Source of the DNA: Fonsecaea monophora
Taxonomy: Eukaryota > Ascomycota > Eurotiomycetes > Chaetothyriales > Herpotrichiellaceae
Assembly (NCBI RefSeq): GCF_001642475.1
Contig: NW_019173967.1
Location: 124,001 to 188,000 of the forward strand
DNA: 64,000 bases
Direction: 5' to 3'
The notes beneath the pieces were generated by a model. It was not told the DNA's origin. It saw only the letters and a list, made by a program, of their open reading frames with translations, and made no database searches. Positions 55,282 to 64,000 of this stretch are shown here, in pieces; within the stretch, counting starts at the first letter, position 1, and every line of letters begins with the position of its first letter. A program made the position numbers and the translations under genes.

Positions 55282-56916
55282 ATGTTTCAATCAAGCAGAG
55301 CAAAGACAGATGGCTCTTTGCCCACACCCAAGGAGAGCGGTCGAAGCGACATGGACAACAAAAAATCAAGCCTTGCTTCTCCGGACGAAAAGCCTCGTGT
55401 CAAGCAGCTTCATCACAAGGTGCGCAGCGGCTGCATAACATGCAAACGAAGAAGAATAAAATGCGACGAGGAGAAACCAACTTGCCAAAGGTACCAACCT
55501 TGCTCTGTGGCCCTTCCCTACCATACGTATAGACTGTTTCTCACCTTGTGAATCAGGTGCATTCGCTCCGGAAAAGTCTGCCTGGGTTATGATCCTCCTA
55601 GGGCGTGGATCTTTGACGTGGTAGAGTCCAAGAAACGAAACGAGACTCAGTGTTCAGAGGAACCGCCTGAAATATTGACCCTGGAAGACGAAGGTGGCGG
55701 GGAAAACAGCTCCCAACCAGCAGAATATTTCTCGAGCTGGTGTGATCCTTACTTGACGACAGCCATCAATGTCTCGTTTGGCGACACGGAAGAAGAGCGC
55801 CGCAGTTTGGACTTCTGGTTGAAGGAGACCGGGCCTACCTTGGGGAATTTCGGGCCCGATAATGACTTTTGGTGCGGCTTCATCCCCCGGTGGGCGTGGC
55901 AATCCCCTATCCTCCGACATCTAATGGTGGCTGCAGCCATGGTCGATGAGCAACTGGGCTTGTACCGCAAAGCGATGACATCGAGAGTGACACCGCGGGT
56001 TTTCTGGCACTATCACGCGGCGATCACGAGAATGGCCACCGCAAAGGCACCTGACAAGTTGTGCCTGACAGTTGCGTGCTTGATTGCCTGGATCTGCGAG
56101 ACCATGCAGCGGAATTATACGGCGGCAGCTGTCCATATCAAGGCAGCATCACGGCTCTGGGGAGAGCTCAAAGCGTCATCAGCCAGGTTTGATCGGTCCA
56201 CCCTAGACACGATGGCGCCAATCGAGCGTGCGGTTCGAGTATGCGAGTCGTACGCGAATGCTGTCCTAACTGAAGAAACTCCGTCAAGCGGTCCGTTGCT
56301 TCATGGAACAGGTCTTGTGGGCGAAAGGGCATGCGATGTCCCCGTTGTCCATTCGCTCACACAAGCACGAGGCCTGTTGTTGGACTCGATTGCTGCATTT
56401 TCGACAAAGGATTGGACGGAGTCTGACGCTCGGCGGCAACGCCTGTTTGTGAGAAACTGGCACCAGGCCATCCGTCGATATTGCAGCCATGGTCCAGAGT
56501 CGCGTCTATACAAAATCACCGTCCAGATGTTGTTCAATGTCGGCATGGCATTTCTCCCAGAAACCGAAGCAGGCATATTCAGCCATTACGCCAATCCGAA
56601 CGCATTGAAGCATATTCTGGACGTTTTCGAGCAAATACTGAAAGAGAGGCAGAAAGAGAAGCCTAGCCCAGACGATGACAATGTCGAGGAGACTCTGGTT
56701 CTTGCTTTGGAGGTTATGCTGAACAATATATGCCATGACAAGTTGCATCAGCGCGCTCAAAGGTTGCGGAGGACATTGAGAAAGCCATGCAGCTACACCA
56801 CGCACCACGCAGCCGATGTTGACAGTGACCTCAACGCTCAATCTGCTCACATCGCGCAAGTCTTAACCCTATCTCAAGAGCAACGGAGAGAGGATCTGGG
56901 CAATAGGCGGACATAA
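55282..56916 (+). CDS. Zn2Cys6 transcription factor
   Basis: Exons 55282-55490 and 55557-56916 (66-nt intron) give 522 residues. The cluster C51, C54, C61, C68, C71, C78 fits CX2CX6CX6CX2CX6C; the intron falls between the fourth and fifth cysteines. RSGCITCKRRRIKCDE is the usual DNA-contact helix. The C-terminal part (LMVAAAMVDEQLGLY, then HYHAAITRM and LVACLIAWICE-like helices) matches fungal-specific regulators with the sugar-transport-like DUF3468 region. A later in-frame ATG at 55351 is an alternative start. A nuclear regulator of unknown targets; the neighbours give no pathway clue. Confidence 0.87.
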
Positions 56917-57458
56917 TGTTCTTGATCATGAAATGGCATTGAAATGTGACTCTGTCTTTGCTTTGCCAGATGCCATGAGCGCCGTGACCGCCTTGCGTGA
57001 CGACTTTGTCGTATCGGTTTTGATCTTGACGATCCTGTTTCATTGCAAAGGGGCGACTGGTGCATGCCCAACAACAAAACCCCGAATACCCGCGGTTCGA
57101 ATGGTGAATAATGGTAGACATGACCCCAATATCTTATACGAGGAGCCGCTTCACGGAAGAGTGGTGCATTCCGTCAGAGTGATATTGCCGCTGTTGGTAT
57201 AGCCGGGCCTTTTGTTTCCTGGAAATACGTCCGTTCCTCGACAATATAGTGAGGTTTATTTGAAACGTGGCCACTTTATTAAGGCTAGTTCCTAGAGACA
57301 CAAGTGCCTCGCAGGCGATGGGTATGACCTCTGGGGCGCGAGAGATGAACGTTGTCCTCTGTCACAGCAATGATTGTCACTAGCACTTGGAGTCCTGCGC
57401 AATCTGAGATCCTTTCGAGGGTTGAATTACTAAGATGTGGCTGAATATCTTGATTCCA
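56917..57458. other. Convergent intergenic region
   Basis: Between the 3' ends of the Zn2Cys6 gene (plus) and the CIR-N gene (minus). No gene seen. Confidence 0.5.
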
Positions 57459-58406
57459 TCATGTGGTCTCGGCCCCTTTGCCGCCGAATCTATCGGCAAC
57501 GCCTCTCCCCTGGTGCTCATGTTCCTTGCGATGGTCTTGGTCCTCGTCTGTACTTTGATGATCCTCTTTTTGTCGCCCATGACGATGATGGCGGTGATGG
57601 CGATGGTGCTCGTGGCGACGCCTATGTCGATGTTCGCTTCTTCGTTCCTGGTGTCGAGCGCTGACTTCTGCTTTGGTACATCCTTCGTCCAAATTGAACT
57701 CTTCCAGACTCTCCAAATCATCTTTGTCATGGGCCGTTCTCCTCTTGCGCTTTCTATGGTGCTGTTCATTCCTTTTTGTCCCTCTGACTTCTGCGAGATC
57801 TCTCTCACGTTCCTTCATCCACTCCTGTCTTTGTCGTTCATTCTCTCTGAGAGCCTTGATACCCCGCTTCATGGCGGCGAGAGGATCATTTGCATTGAGC
57901 CGCGTGAGTTCTCTTTCCTGTTTCCGGGGATCCTCATCACCCCATTTCTCTCGCTCTGGCCGGATGGACGTATACCATGTGTCTTTAGGTCCATCCCTCC
58001 CATTTACAGCGTCTGAGAGGTAGACCGTGTATGGATCTTTTCTTTGTTCTTGATCTGCGTGAGGTCGCTTCTCGGGCGCTGGAACTAGGGAGATATGGCC
58101 ATTGGCGTCAACAAGGGAAGCATGGTCTTGCTTCCGCTTGTTTGTGGACTTGGATGTATTTTCCAGGGCGAGTCGAATATCACGATCCGTGTCATCTTCC
58201 CCCGATAGCTTGCGTTTCAAGGTTCTACTCTTGCCCTTGCCCTGTTGTTGTAAGATGGAGAGTCTATCGTCTGCTTCACGCCGCAAATCGTTCTTCTCTT
58301 GTTCGGCGGCCTGGTCACGGGCCTTGGCTTCATCGCGCTTGACCCGCTCGATGTTCGCAGGGGAGTAAACATTCCAGGATTTTTTGTGGAGGAGATGGAG
58401 AGGCAT
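57459..58406 (-). CDS. CIR-N domain protein, LENG1-like
   Basis: Single exon, 315 residues. The N-terminal MPLHLLHKKSWNVYSPANIE and RVKRDEAKARDQ are the CIR N-terminal (Cir_N) domain shared with the Notch co-repressor CIR, Cwc25 and the LENG1 family. The remainder is highly charged, with a PYTVYLSDAV-like middle motif, and a C-terminal His/Arg-rich run (RHRRRHEHHRHHRHHRHG). A nuclear role in pre-mRNA splicing or transcription is likely from the domain; which complex it joins is not shown. It is divergent from SEC18 with 383 bp between starts. Confidence 0.8.
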   Translation of the reverse strand: MPLHLLHKKSWNVYSPANIERVKRDEAKARDQAAEQEKNDLRREADDRLSILQQQGKGKSRTLKRKLSGEDDTDRDIRLALENTSKSTNKRKQDHASLVDANGHISLVPAPEKRPHADQEQRKDPYTVYLSDAVNGRDGPKDTWYTSIRPEREKWGDEDPRKQERELTRLNANDPLAAMKRGIKALRENERQRQEWMKERERDLAEVRGTKRNEQHHRKRKRRTAHDKDDLESLEEFNLDEGCTKAEVSARHQERRSEHRHRRRHEHHRHHRHHRHGRQKEDHQSTDEDQDHRKEHEHQGRGVADRFGGKGAETT

Positions 58407-58789
58407 TTTTCAAATCGAACCGTCCGTTGTAGTACCATCAAGTGGTTGAGGTGCGCCTGCGACACATTGTTGCGGGGACAAATAGCGGGACAAGGTTAAG
58501 GCACCTCAGCCTCGTCACTGTCGCCACCAGGCTGTACCGGCAAAACGTCGGTGAGTGGAGGTGCTGGTTGTCATCCTCTGAAGTCGCCGCCTCAGGCGCA
58601 GTGCAGTTTTGGGGGCTTGAAACAGTCTGGGAGTTGCTGTGCCTATTTGTGACGACTTACAGTTGTTCTGTCGTTTTGTATCCGTTTCCACATCATATCT
58701 GTGGATCTGTCCTCTCTTTCCCGCTTTGGGTCTTGTCACAAACCCCTTCAAGACTTCGATCTTTCCCATCTTCACCCCTCGCTCCGGTC
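58407..58789. promoter_or_regulatory. Bidirectional promoter between CIR-N gene and SEC18
   Basis: 383 bp separate the two start codons. Although the SEC18 frame is open back to 58442, it contains no ATG before 58790, so the region is noncoding. Pyrimidine-rich leader before SEC18. Confidence 0.5.
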
Positions 58790-61354
58790 ATGTCCTTCCT
58801 CAACAGAAACAACTTATTTGGTGGTTCGGGGCAACCTCCGCGCGATCAATACGGCCAGCAGCCGTCTCCTCAGCGAGGAGGGCGTCCTTCTTACCCCCCG
58901 CCCGGCGGCGCTGGCGGCTACGATACACACATGAACGGTTACGACTCTCCTCGGCCAAGATATGACAGCCCTGGCCTGCCTGCGAGAAACATGCCTCCGC
59001 GCCCCATGGGCCACCAGGCCAGTCCCAGTCGTGGTGCCCCTGCCAGAGGTCGGAGTGGTGTTATGACACTACAACCTGCAAAATCTCCGGACAATTCCTA
59101 TACCTTCCGCAACCTCGTGGCCGTATCCTCACAGGACGTTCCTCCTTCCTACGATGGCACCGACGTATTCCTGCTTATCAACGGCATGTATGTCGTCTCA
59201 TCTCGGCCTATTGATGCGTTTCCCAGGGGCAGCATTGGCCTTTCCGAACCCCAACGATCTTGGATGGGTGTAGCTTTGACAGACCTAGTGCAGGCTGAAG
59301 TCTATGATCCCTTCAGCCAAGGGGCCCAGGCATATATTGGTGCGATGGATATTGAAATTGGCTTCGCGAGCACGAGGAAAACCACAGATGCGCCGTACGA
59401 TCAGGATGATCTGGCCAAAGAGATTACAAAGGTATGTTGAGAAGCACCTGGGCCGTGGTTCAACACTGATCTTAGTCGATAGTTGTTCAACAGCCAGATG
59501 TTCGCTCCCGGTCAGCGGTTCCTCATGGACCTCAAAAGCATCCCACTCAACCTCACAGTCAAGACAGTACAGCTGGCGGATCTAAGCGAAAAAGCTGCGC
59601 CTACAACGTCTGATCCTCTGGCACGAGGCATTTTGACCCCTCAGACCCAGATCAATTTCTTCAAAGACGGGAAGACTCCTATAAACCTCAAAGCGTCCTC
59701 TCGTCGGCCTGCTGCCAATTCCATCATCGCCCCCGACTTTAAATTTGAGGACATGGGCATTGGTGGGTTGGATGCGGAATTTGTGACTATTTTCCGGCGA
59801 GCATTTGCCTCCCGCGTCTTCCCTCCTGGGCTCGTGGAGAAGCTGGGTATTCAGCACGTGAAGGGCATCCTACTCTACGGCCCCCCGGGTACCGGAAAGA
59901 CATTGATCGCGCGACAGATTGGCAAGATGCTCAATGCGAGAGAGCCAAAAGTTATCAATGGTCCTGAAGTATTGAACAAATACGTCGGCCAGTCTGAAGA
60001 AAACATCCGGAAACTCTTCGCCGATGCAGAGAAGGAATACAAAGAAAAGGGAGATGAATCCGGTCTTCACATCATCATTTTTGACGAGCTGGATGCTGTC
60101 TGTAAGCAGAGAGGTAGCGGTGCCGGTGGAGGCACCGGAGTGGGAGACAGTGTGGTCAACCAGCTCCTCTCCAAGCTCGATGGCGTGGATCAATTGAACA
60201 ACATCCTCCTTATCGGCATGACGAATCGGAAAGATATGATTGATGATGCTCTCTTACGGCCTGGACGTCTTGAGCTACATATGGAGATATCCCTGCCGGA
60301 CGAACACGGTCGAGCGCAAATTTTGAAGATTCACACACAAAAAATGCGTGATAACCAGGTCCTCGACCCGGATGTGAACCTCGAGGAACTGGCTCGCAAG
60401 ACCAAGAACTTTTCTGGCGCCGAAATTGGCGGTCTGGTCAAGTCCGCCACGTCGTTTGCATTTTCCCGCCATATCAAGGTGGGCACGATGGCGGGAATCA
60501 CGGATGACGTGGCAGATATGAAGGTCAAGCGGGCCGATTTCGAAAGTGCTCTGGAAGAGGTGAAACCGGCGTTTGGCGTGTCAGAGGAAGAGCTCTCGTA
60601 CTGCCTCCGTGGAGGCGTCATCCACTTTTCACAGTACATCAAGGATGTGCTTGAGGAAGGGAAGCTCTTTGTGGAACAGGTGCGCAACCCCGATTCCACG
60701 CCGCTCTTCTCAGTGTGCCTCCACGGGCCTCCTGGCTGCGGAAAGACGGCCTTAGCAGCCAAGATTGCGATCGACAGCGGATACCCGTTCATCAAGTTGG
60801 TCAGCAACAAGGATACGTTGGAAATGTCGGAATCCCAGAAGATCTCATACCTGAGTAAGGTGTTCATGGACGCATACAAATCACCCATGTCGTGCGTGGT
60901 GCTGGATGACATTGAGGAATACACCGAATGGACACCCATTGGCCCTCGATTTTCCAACCCCATATTGAAGACACTGGTTGCACTGTTACGCAAAGCGCCT
61001 CCACCAGGACGAAGCCTCCTCATCCTTGTGACGGCCACAGAACGCTCGGTCCTCCAACAACTAGATTTCTGGCGCCACTTCAACAGCGACGTACCCGTCG
61101 CCAACGTGCGGACGTACGACGAACTGGAATTTGTCATGAAGGAATCCAAAGCCTTCGAAGCTGGAGAGATCTCCAGGGCGGTCGCAGAGATTCGAGATAT
61201 CACGCGCAGCGACGTTGTAGGAGTCGGGATCAAGCATGTGCTGCAAGCCATTGAGACAGCCAAGTTTGACACCGATCGGGTCACACGGTTTGCCGGGACT
61301 TTGAGCAGAGTCATTGCTGAGCGTGGGGAAGGGAGTAGTAGCATGTTTCATTGA
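58790..61354 (+). CDS. SEC18: Vesicle-fusion AAA ATPase Sec18/NSF
   Basis: Hexameric ATPase that disassembles SNARE complexes after membrane fusion. Exons 58790-59431 and 59483-61354 (51-nt intron) give 837 residues. A Pro/Gly/Arg-rich N-terminal extension of about 95 residues precedes the N-domain (TFRNLVAVSSQDVPP). D1 has Walker A GPPGTGKT at 347-354, Walker B IIIFDELDAVC and RPGRLELHMEI. D2 has Walker A GPPGCGKT at 629-636 and the NSF-typical CVVLDDIEEY. The open frame before 58790 lacks an ATG, so that start is firm. The disordered N-terminal extension is longer than in yeast. Confidence 0.96.
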
Positions 61355-61947
61355 CCAAGAGAGAATAAGTAGATGATGTGAATGGTATGATATTTCGGGT
61401 GTCGATGCTAGGAAAGGTCTCTCCGCGAGCGCTGTGCCATTCCGGCGATGAATGTCATATCAAATGAGCTTGTCGTCCGCAAACATATAGTGGCGAAGGG
61501 GGGTATTGTCCATGGCTATCTTTCGTGGTTGAGTCCTCGAGCAACTCCCACTTCCTAAGAGAGTATATTTGGGATGGTCCTTTTGTATAGAAAAGGCTCG
61601 AACACGTCAGGCTTGTCCACCGGCATTTTCCCGCACTCAATCATAGTATGCCCCACAGATCCGACCCTCGCAATTATGAGGTTGAGGAATAATAATGGGT
61701 CTATCCCGGCATGGGCCCCAAGCGGCTTTCGGTAGTTGCAATGCCCCAGTGTGTTTTCGATGCCGCCTCGAATGTCTTTTTGCAGGGAATGTGAAAAAGC
61801 TGCCATATAATGATAGCCCAAATAATCGACTTGGTCAACCAAGTGGCGCTGACTGCGAGTACTGATTAGCCAGATATATCGATTCTCGTGGCCGTCGCTG
61901 GCGCAGAGGTAGTGTATACAGAGATTCATATATACTCTGTACAAACC
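61355..61947. other. Intergenic region
   Basis: SEC18 3' region and glyoxalase promoter. A long minus-strand frame at 61555-62427 is a shadow of the glyoxalase gene. Confidence 0.5.
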
Positions 61948-62720
61948 ATGGCGTCCTCTTCCGGCCATAAACAACCCACGCCTTTCCCTCATGGCGCCTT
62001 TCTGCCCAATGGTCAGTTCGACAACCAGCAACGAGATCCTCCTCTTCCTCCCGACCATCCCACCATCGGGTATAAGCTGAACCACTTCATGTTGCGGATC
62101 CGCGACCCGGCCAAATCCATCCCCTTTTACGTCGACATCATGGGGATGCGGACCGTCTTCACCATGAACGTCGGTCCCTTCACCATCTATTATCTCGGGT
62201 ACCCGCAGACCGACGAACACCGGGCAGACCTCATGAAATTCGGCGCCGACACCGCCGCCAAGCTGCAACATACCTTGGGATTGTTGGAGCTGTATCACGT
62301 CCATGGTTCGGAGAAACAGGATCCGGGTTACTACTCGACGGGCAACGAGCCGGGACATCTTGGGTTTGGCCATCTGGGTTTCACCGTGCCCAGCGTTCCA
62401 GACGCCCTGAAACGAATGAGGGAGCACGGCGTTGAGATCTTGAAGGATCTAGGCGTCTGCACGAGAGAGAGCATCCCGATCAGTGACTGGGAGAACGAGC
62501 GCGGCATCGGCGTCGAAGTCAAGGGGACCGAAAGCGAGATCCACGACGAGTATAGAAAGGTCTTTGATAGGATTGCCTTTGTGAAGGATCCGGTGAGTGC
62601 GGGTTTCTCCCTCTTCCCTGTCCAACCTCAATATGTCTTGTTGCTGAACTGAGGACGTGGTCTCAGGATGGATATATCGTCGAGTTGGTGCCGCAGAACA
62701 TGCGTCCTCTAGACCCCTAG
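61948..62720 (+). CDS. GLO1: Lactoylglutathione lyase (glyoxalase I)
   Basis: Isomerises the methylglyoxal-glutathione hemithioacetal to S-lactoylglutathione. Exons 61948-62592 and 62667-62720 (74-nt intron) give 232 residues with one glyoxalase domain repeat pair. The candidate metal ligands are H46 (LNHFMLRIRDP), E114 (LLELYHVHG), H142 (FGHLGFTVP) and E221 (DGYIVELVP). The last ligand comes from the second exon, so the splicing is functionally supported. Fungal Glo1 in yeast is a two-domain fusion of about 326 residues; this one is a single-domain form like the human enzyme. Cytosolic, as no signal is present. Confidence 0.92.
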
Positions 62721-63631
62721 GCGGGATTGAAAAACAGTCATCGTTGGAACCTCGACATTCCCGGAAAGGGTAAGTCGGTTTCAGTGGTGGAAGGCCCTCG
62801 AGTGACTCTTCCGGCAGTACGATATGCTTGGACTGAACGAAGAGAAAGCTAGTTGTAGGGGAGGCAGGTAGCCATGTCGTTTTATGCCATTGAGTATATT
62901 CGGTCTATATATACCCAGATACCATGTGCTTTGCCACTGTCGGGTCCTCTTGGAAGAAAATGACAGGTAGGGAGGGCGATAGAAGGATCTAGACAACAAG
63001 AGGGACTGAGGCTGCAAGGCCACGAGGCTGCAAAGCAAAGAACTGGCACTTATGCTCTGCCCTATAAATACTTAGTCATTATACGGTGAAACACTACTTA
63101 CTAATGCGCCACGGATATCAAACATCGTCTCTCCTTCAACTTCCCTTCACACTGCATCACTCTTTCTTGGACCTGGTTTGCTCTGCGGCCTAACTACCAA
63201 AATGGAGAAATGCCATAAAGATGAACATGCCGTCTGTCTTGTTCCTCCTCCCTCCGCTTTCGACCGGTGCATTCAGCCTGAATTCGGTCTTCGAGGTTTA
63301 GCCGATGCTTTGATGTCACCATTGCCGGGAGCAATACTTGCATATTCCTGTCGGCATAAGCCCACCGAGCAGCATGCCATTTCCCTGTTCAAGTCATAGT
63401 TAGGGATGATCGACATCATGCAGCCAATGAAAGATACAGGCCCATGTGCGGAGAAGTTCAAATCAAGGTTAGCCATTGTTCCCGGGGTACGGGGAACGTC
63501 CTTGAGCTCGAAATGAAAGGCGCCGCATTGGAAAAAGCCGGCTATTCTACTGCTGTATGGTGAGTATATATGATCTGGAGAATGTCCGGTACGCCAGTGA
63601 ACGAGCAAGCAGCATCCTCAGCGAACTCGGC
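62721..63631. other. Intergenic region with a possible small gene
   Basis: A TATAAATA at 63063-63070 is followed at 63202 by an ATG in good context (CCAAAATGG) opening a 65-codon frame to 63399. The peptide has no known motif. It may be a short gene, a leader of the alpha-glucuronidase transcript, or chance. Confidence 0.3.
63063..63070 (+). promoter_or_regulatory. Possible TATA box
   Basis: TATAAATA, 139 bp before the ATG at 63202 and 570 bp before the alpha-glucuronidase start. Which transcript it serves is unclear. Confidence 0.35.
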
Positions 63632-64000
63632 ATGATGCGCTCGTTCCTTGTGCTCGTGGCAGCAGCAGCCAGCCTTGCCGCTGCTGAAACTGGTATCGAC
63701 GCCTGGCTGCGCTATGCGCCCATTTCTTCTCCTAGGCCTAGTCAGAGTCTCCCTTCAAACATCATTTCTTTGAATGCCACAATAAATGGGCCGGTGCATA
63801 TTGCAGCCGTAGAGCTACAGAAAGGTCTTGCAGGCATCCTGGATCACAACATCTCGGTCATCTACCCAACCAGTTACCAACTCAGCAACACAACGACATC
63901 TATCCTGGTCGGCACTGTGTCAGAGTATGCAAACACCTTAAGCGAACCTCCACAGATCCCAAAACTCGTGGATGATGGATATTGGCTCAATACGACAGGG
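63632..64000 (+). CDS. aguA: Alpha-glucuronidase (GH67), 5' part, runs off the window
   Basis: Extracellular enzyme that removes 4-O-methylglucuronic acid from xylan side chains. The open frame from the ATG at 63632 (a second ATG follows directly at 63635) is uninterrupted to the window end, 123 codons. A signal peptide (SFLVLVAAAASLAAAETG) is followed by IDAWLRYAPI, the start of the GH67 N-terminal domain, and VELQKGLAGILDHNI, typical of the same region. Catalytic residues lie beyond the window. It follows glyoxalase I in the same direction with about 0.9 kb between. Confidence 0.85.
   Translation, partial: MMRSFLVLVAAAASLAAAETGIDAWLRYAPISSPRPSQSLPSNIISLNATINGPVHIAAVELQKGLAGILDHNISVIYPTSYQLSNTTTSILVGTVSEYANTLSEPPQIPKLVDDGYWLNTTG

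Noticed and set aside
57090..57115. GGTTCGAAT-like tRNA T-loop
   Set aside because: No matching acceptor, D or anticodon arms around it; no tRNA can be drawn.
57435..58016. 193-codon plus-strand frame opposite the CIR-N gene
   Set aside because: Its Met/Val runs are the antisense of His/Arg codons of the real gene.
61555..62427. 290-codon minus-strand frame opposite glyoxalase I
   Set aside because: The plus strand encodes a complete glyoxalase with all four metal ligands; the antisense frame has no motif.

Overview
The window is nuclear DNA of a filamentous ascomycete (Pezizomycotina). Genes are broken by short GT-AG introns, mostly 50-66 nt. The gene set is typically fungal: Zn2Cys6 regulators, a HeLo-like/NACHT/ankyrin STAND protein, a HET-domain relic, a secreted alpha-glucuronidase and a MEP ammonium transporter. 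A class such as Eurotiomycetes is plausible, but that is inference only. I found no tRNA, rRNA, CRISPR array or intact transposon.

Layout. 1-8.6 kb: ammonium transporter, a PARP-type zinc-finger protein without a PARP catalytic domain, a small phosphotransferase (APH family), and a NAPE-PLD-like hydrolase on the minus strand. 8.6-16.9 kb: BCS1 (head to head with the hydrolase), a HeLo-like/NACHT/ankyrin STAND protein, and the tRNA m5C methyltransferase TRM4 (minus). 16.9-29.5 kb is a sparser, accessory-looking block: a small secreted NTF2-like protein, a frameshifted transcription-factor pseudogene, a monocarboxylate-type transporter, a Zn2Cys6 regulator, an ABM-like protein, a HET-domain relic and a NAD(P)-binding reductase. 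29.8-46.5 kb is mostly housekeeping: RPB5, a small orphan, BFR1, an SDR, a cytosine-deaminase-like amidohydrolase, phosphoacetylglucosamine mutase, PER1 and a DIL/ankyrin protein. 47.8-64 kb: a single-pass membrane protein, a divergent ubiquitin protease with a poly-Asn tract, a second Zn2Cys6 regulator, a CIR-N/LENG1-like protein, SEC18, glyoxalase I and the 5' end of an alpha-glucuronidase that runs off the window.

There is no convincing single biosynthetic cluster. Several genes serve the secretory pathway (SEC18, PER1, BFR1, and the GlcNAc-phosphate mutase that feeds UDP-GlcNAc), but they are dispersed among unrelated genes. The most noteworthy points are: a STAND cell-death-type receptor next to BCS1; a transcription-factor relic whose last frameshift is explained by an exact 16-bp tandem duplication; two candidate GC-AG introns with the same donor in the DIL/ankyrin gene; 14- and 15-nt microexons in the mutase gene; and a ubiquitin protease with an atypical Cys box. 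Exon coordinates were assigned by reading splice sites and frame continuity by eye; no similarity search was possible.
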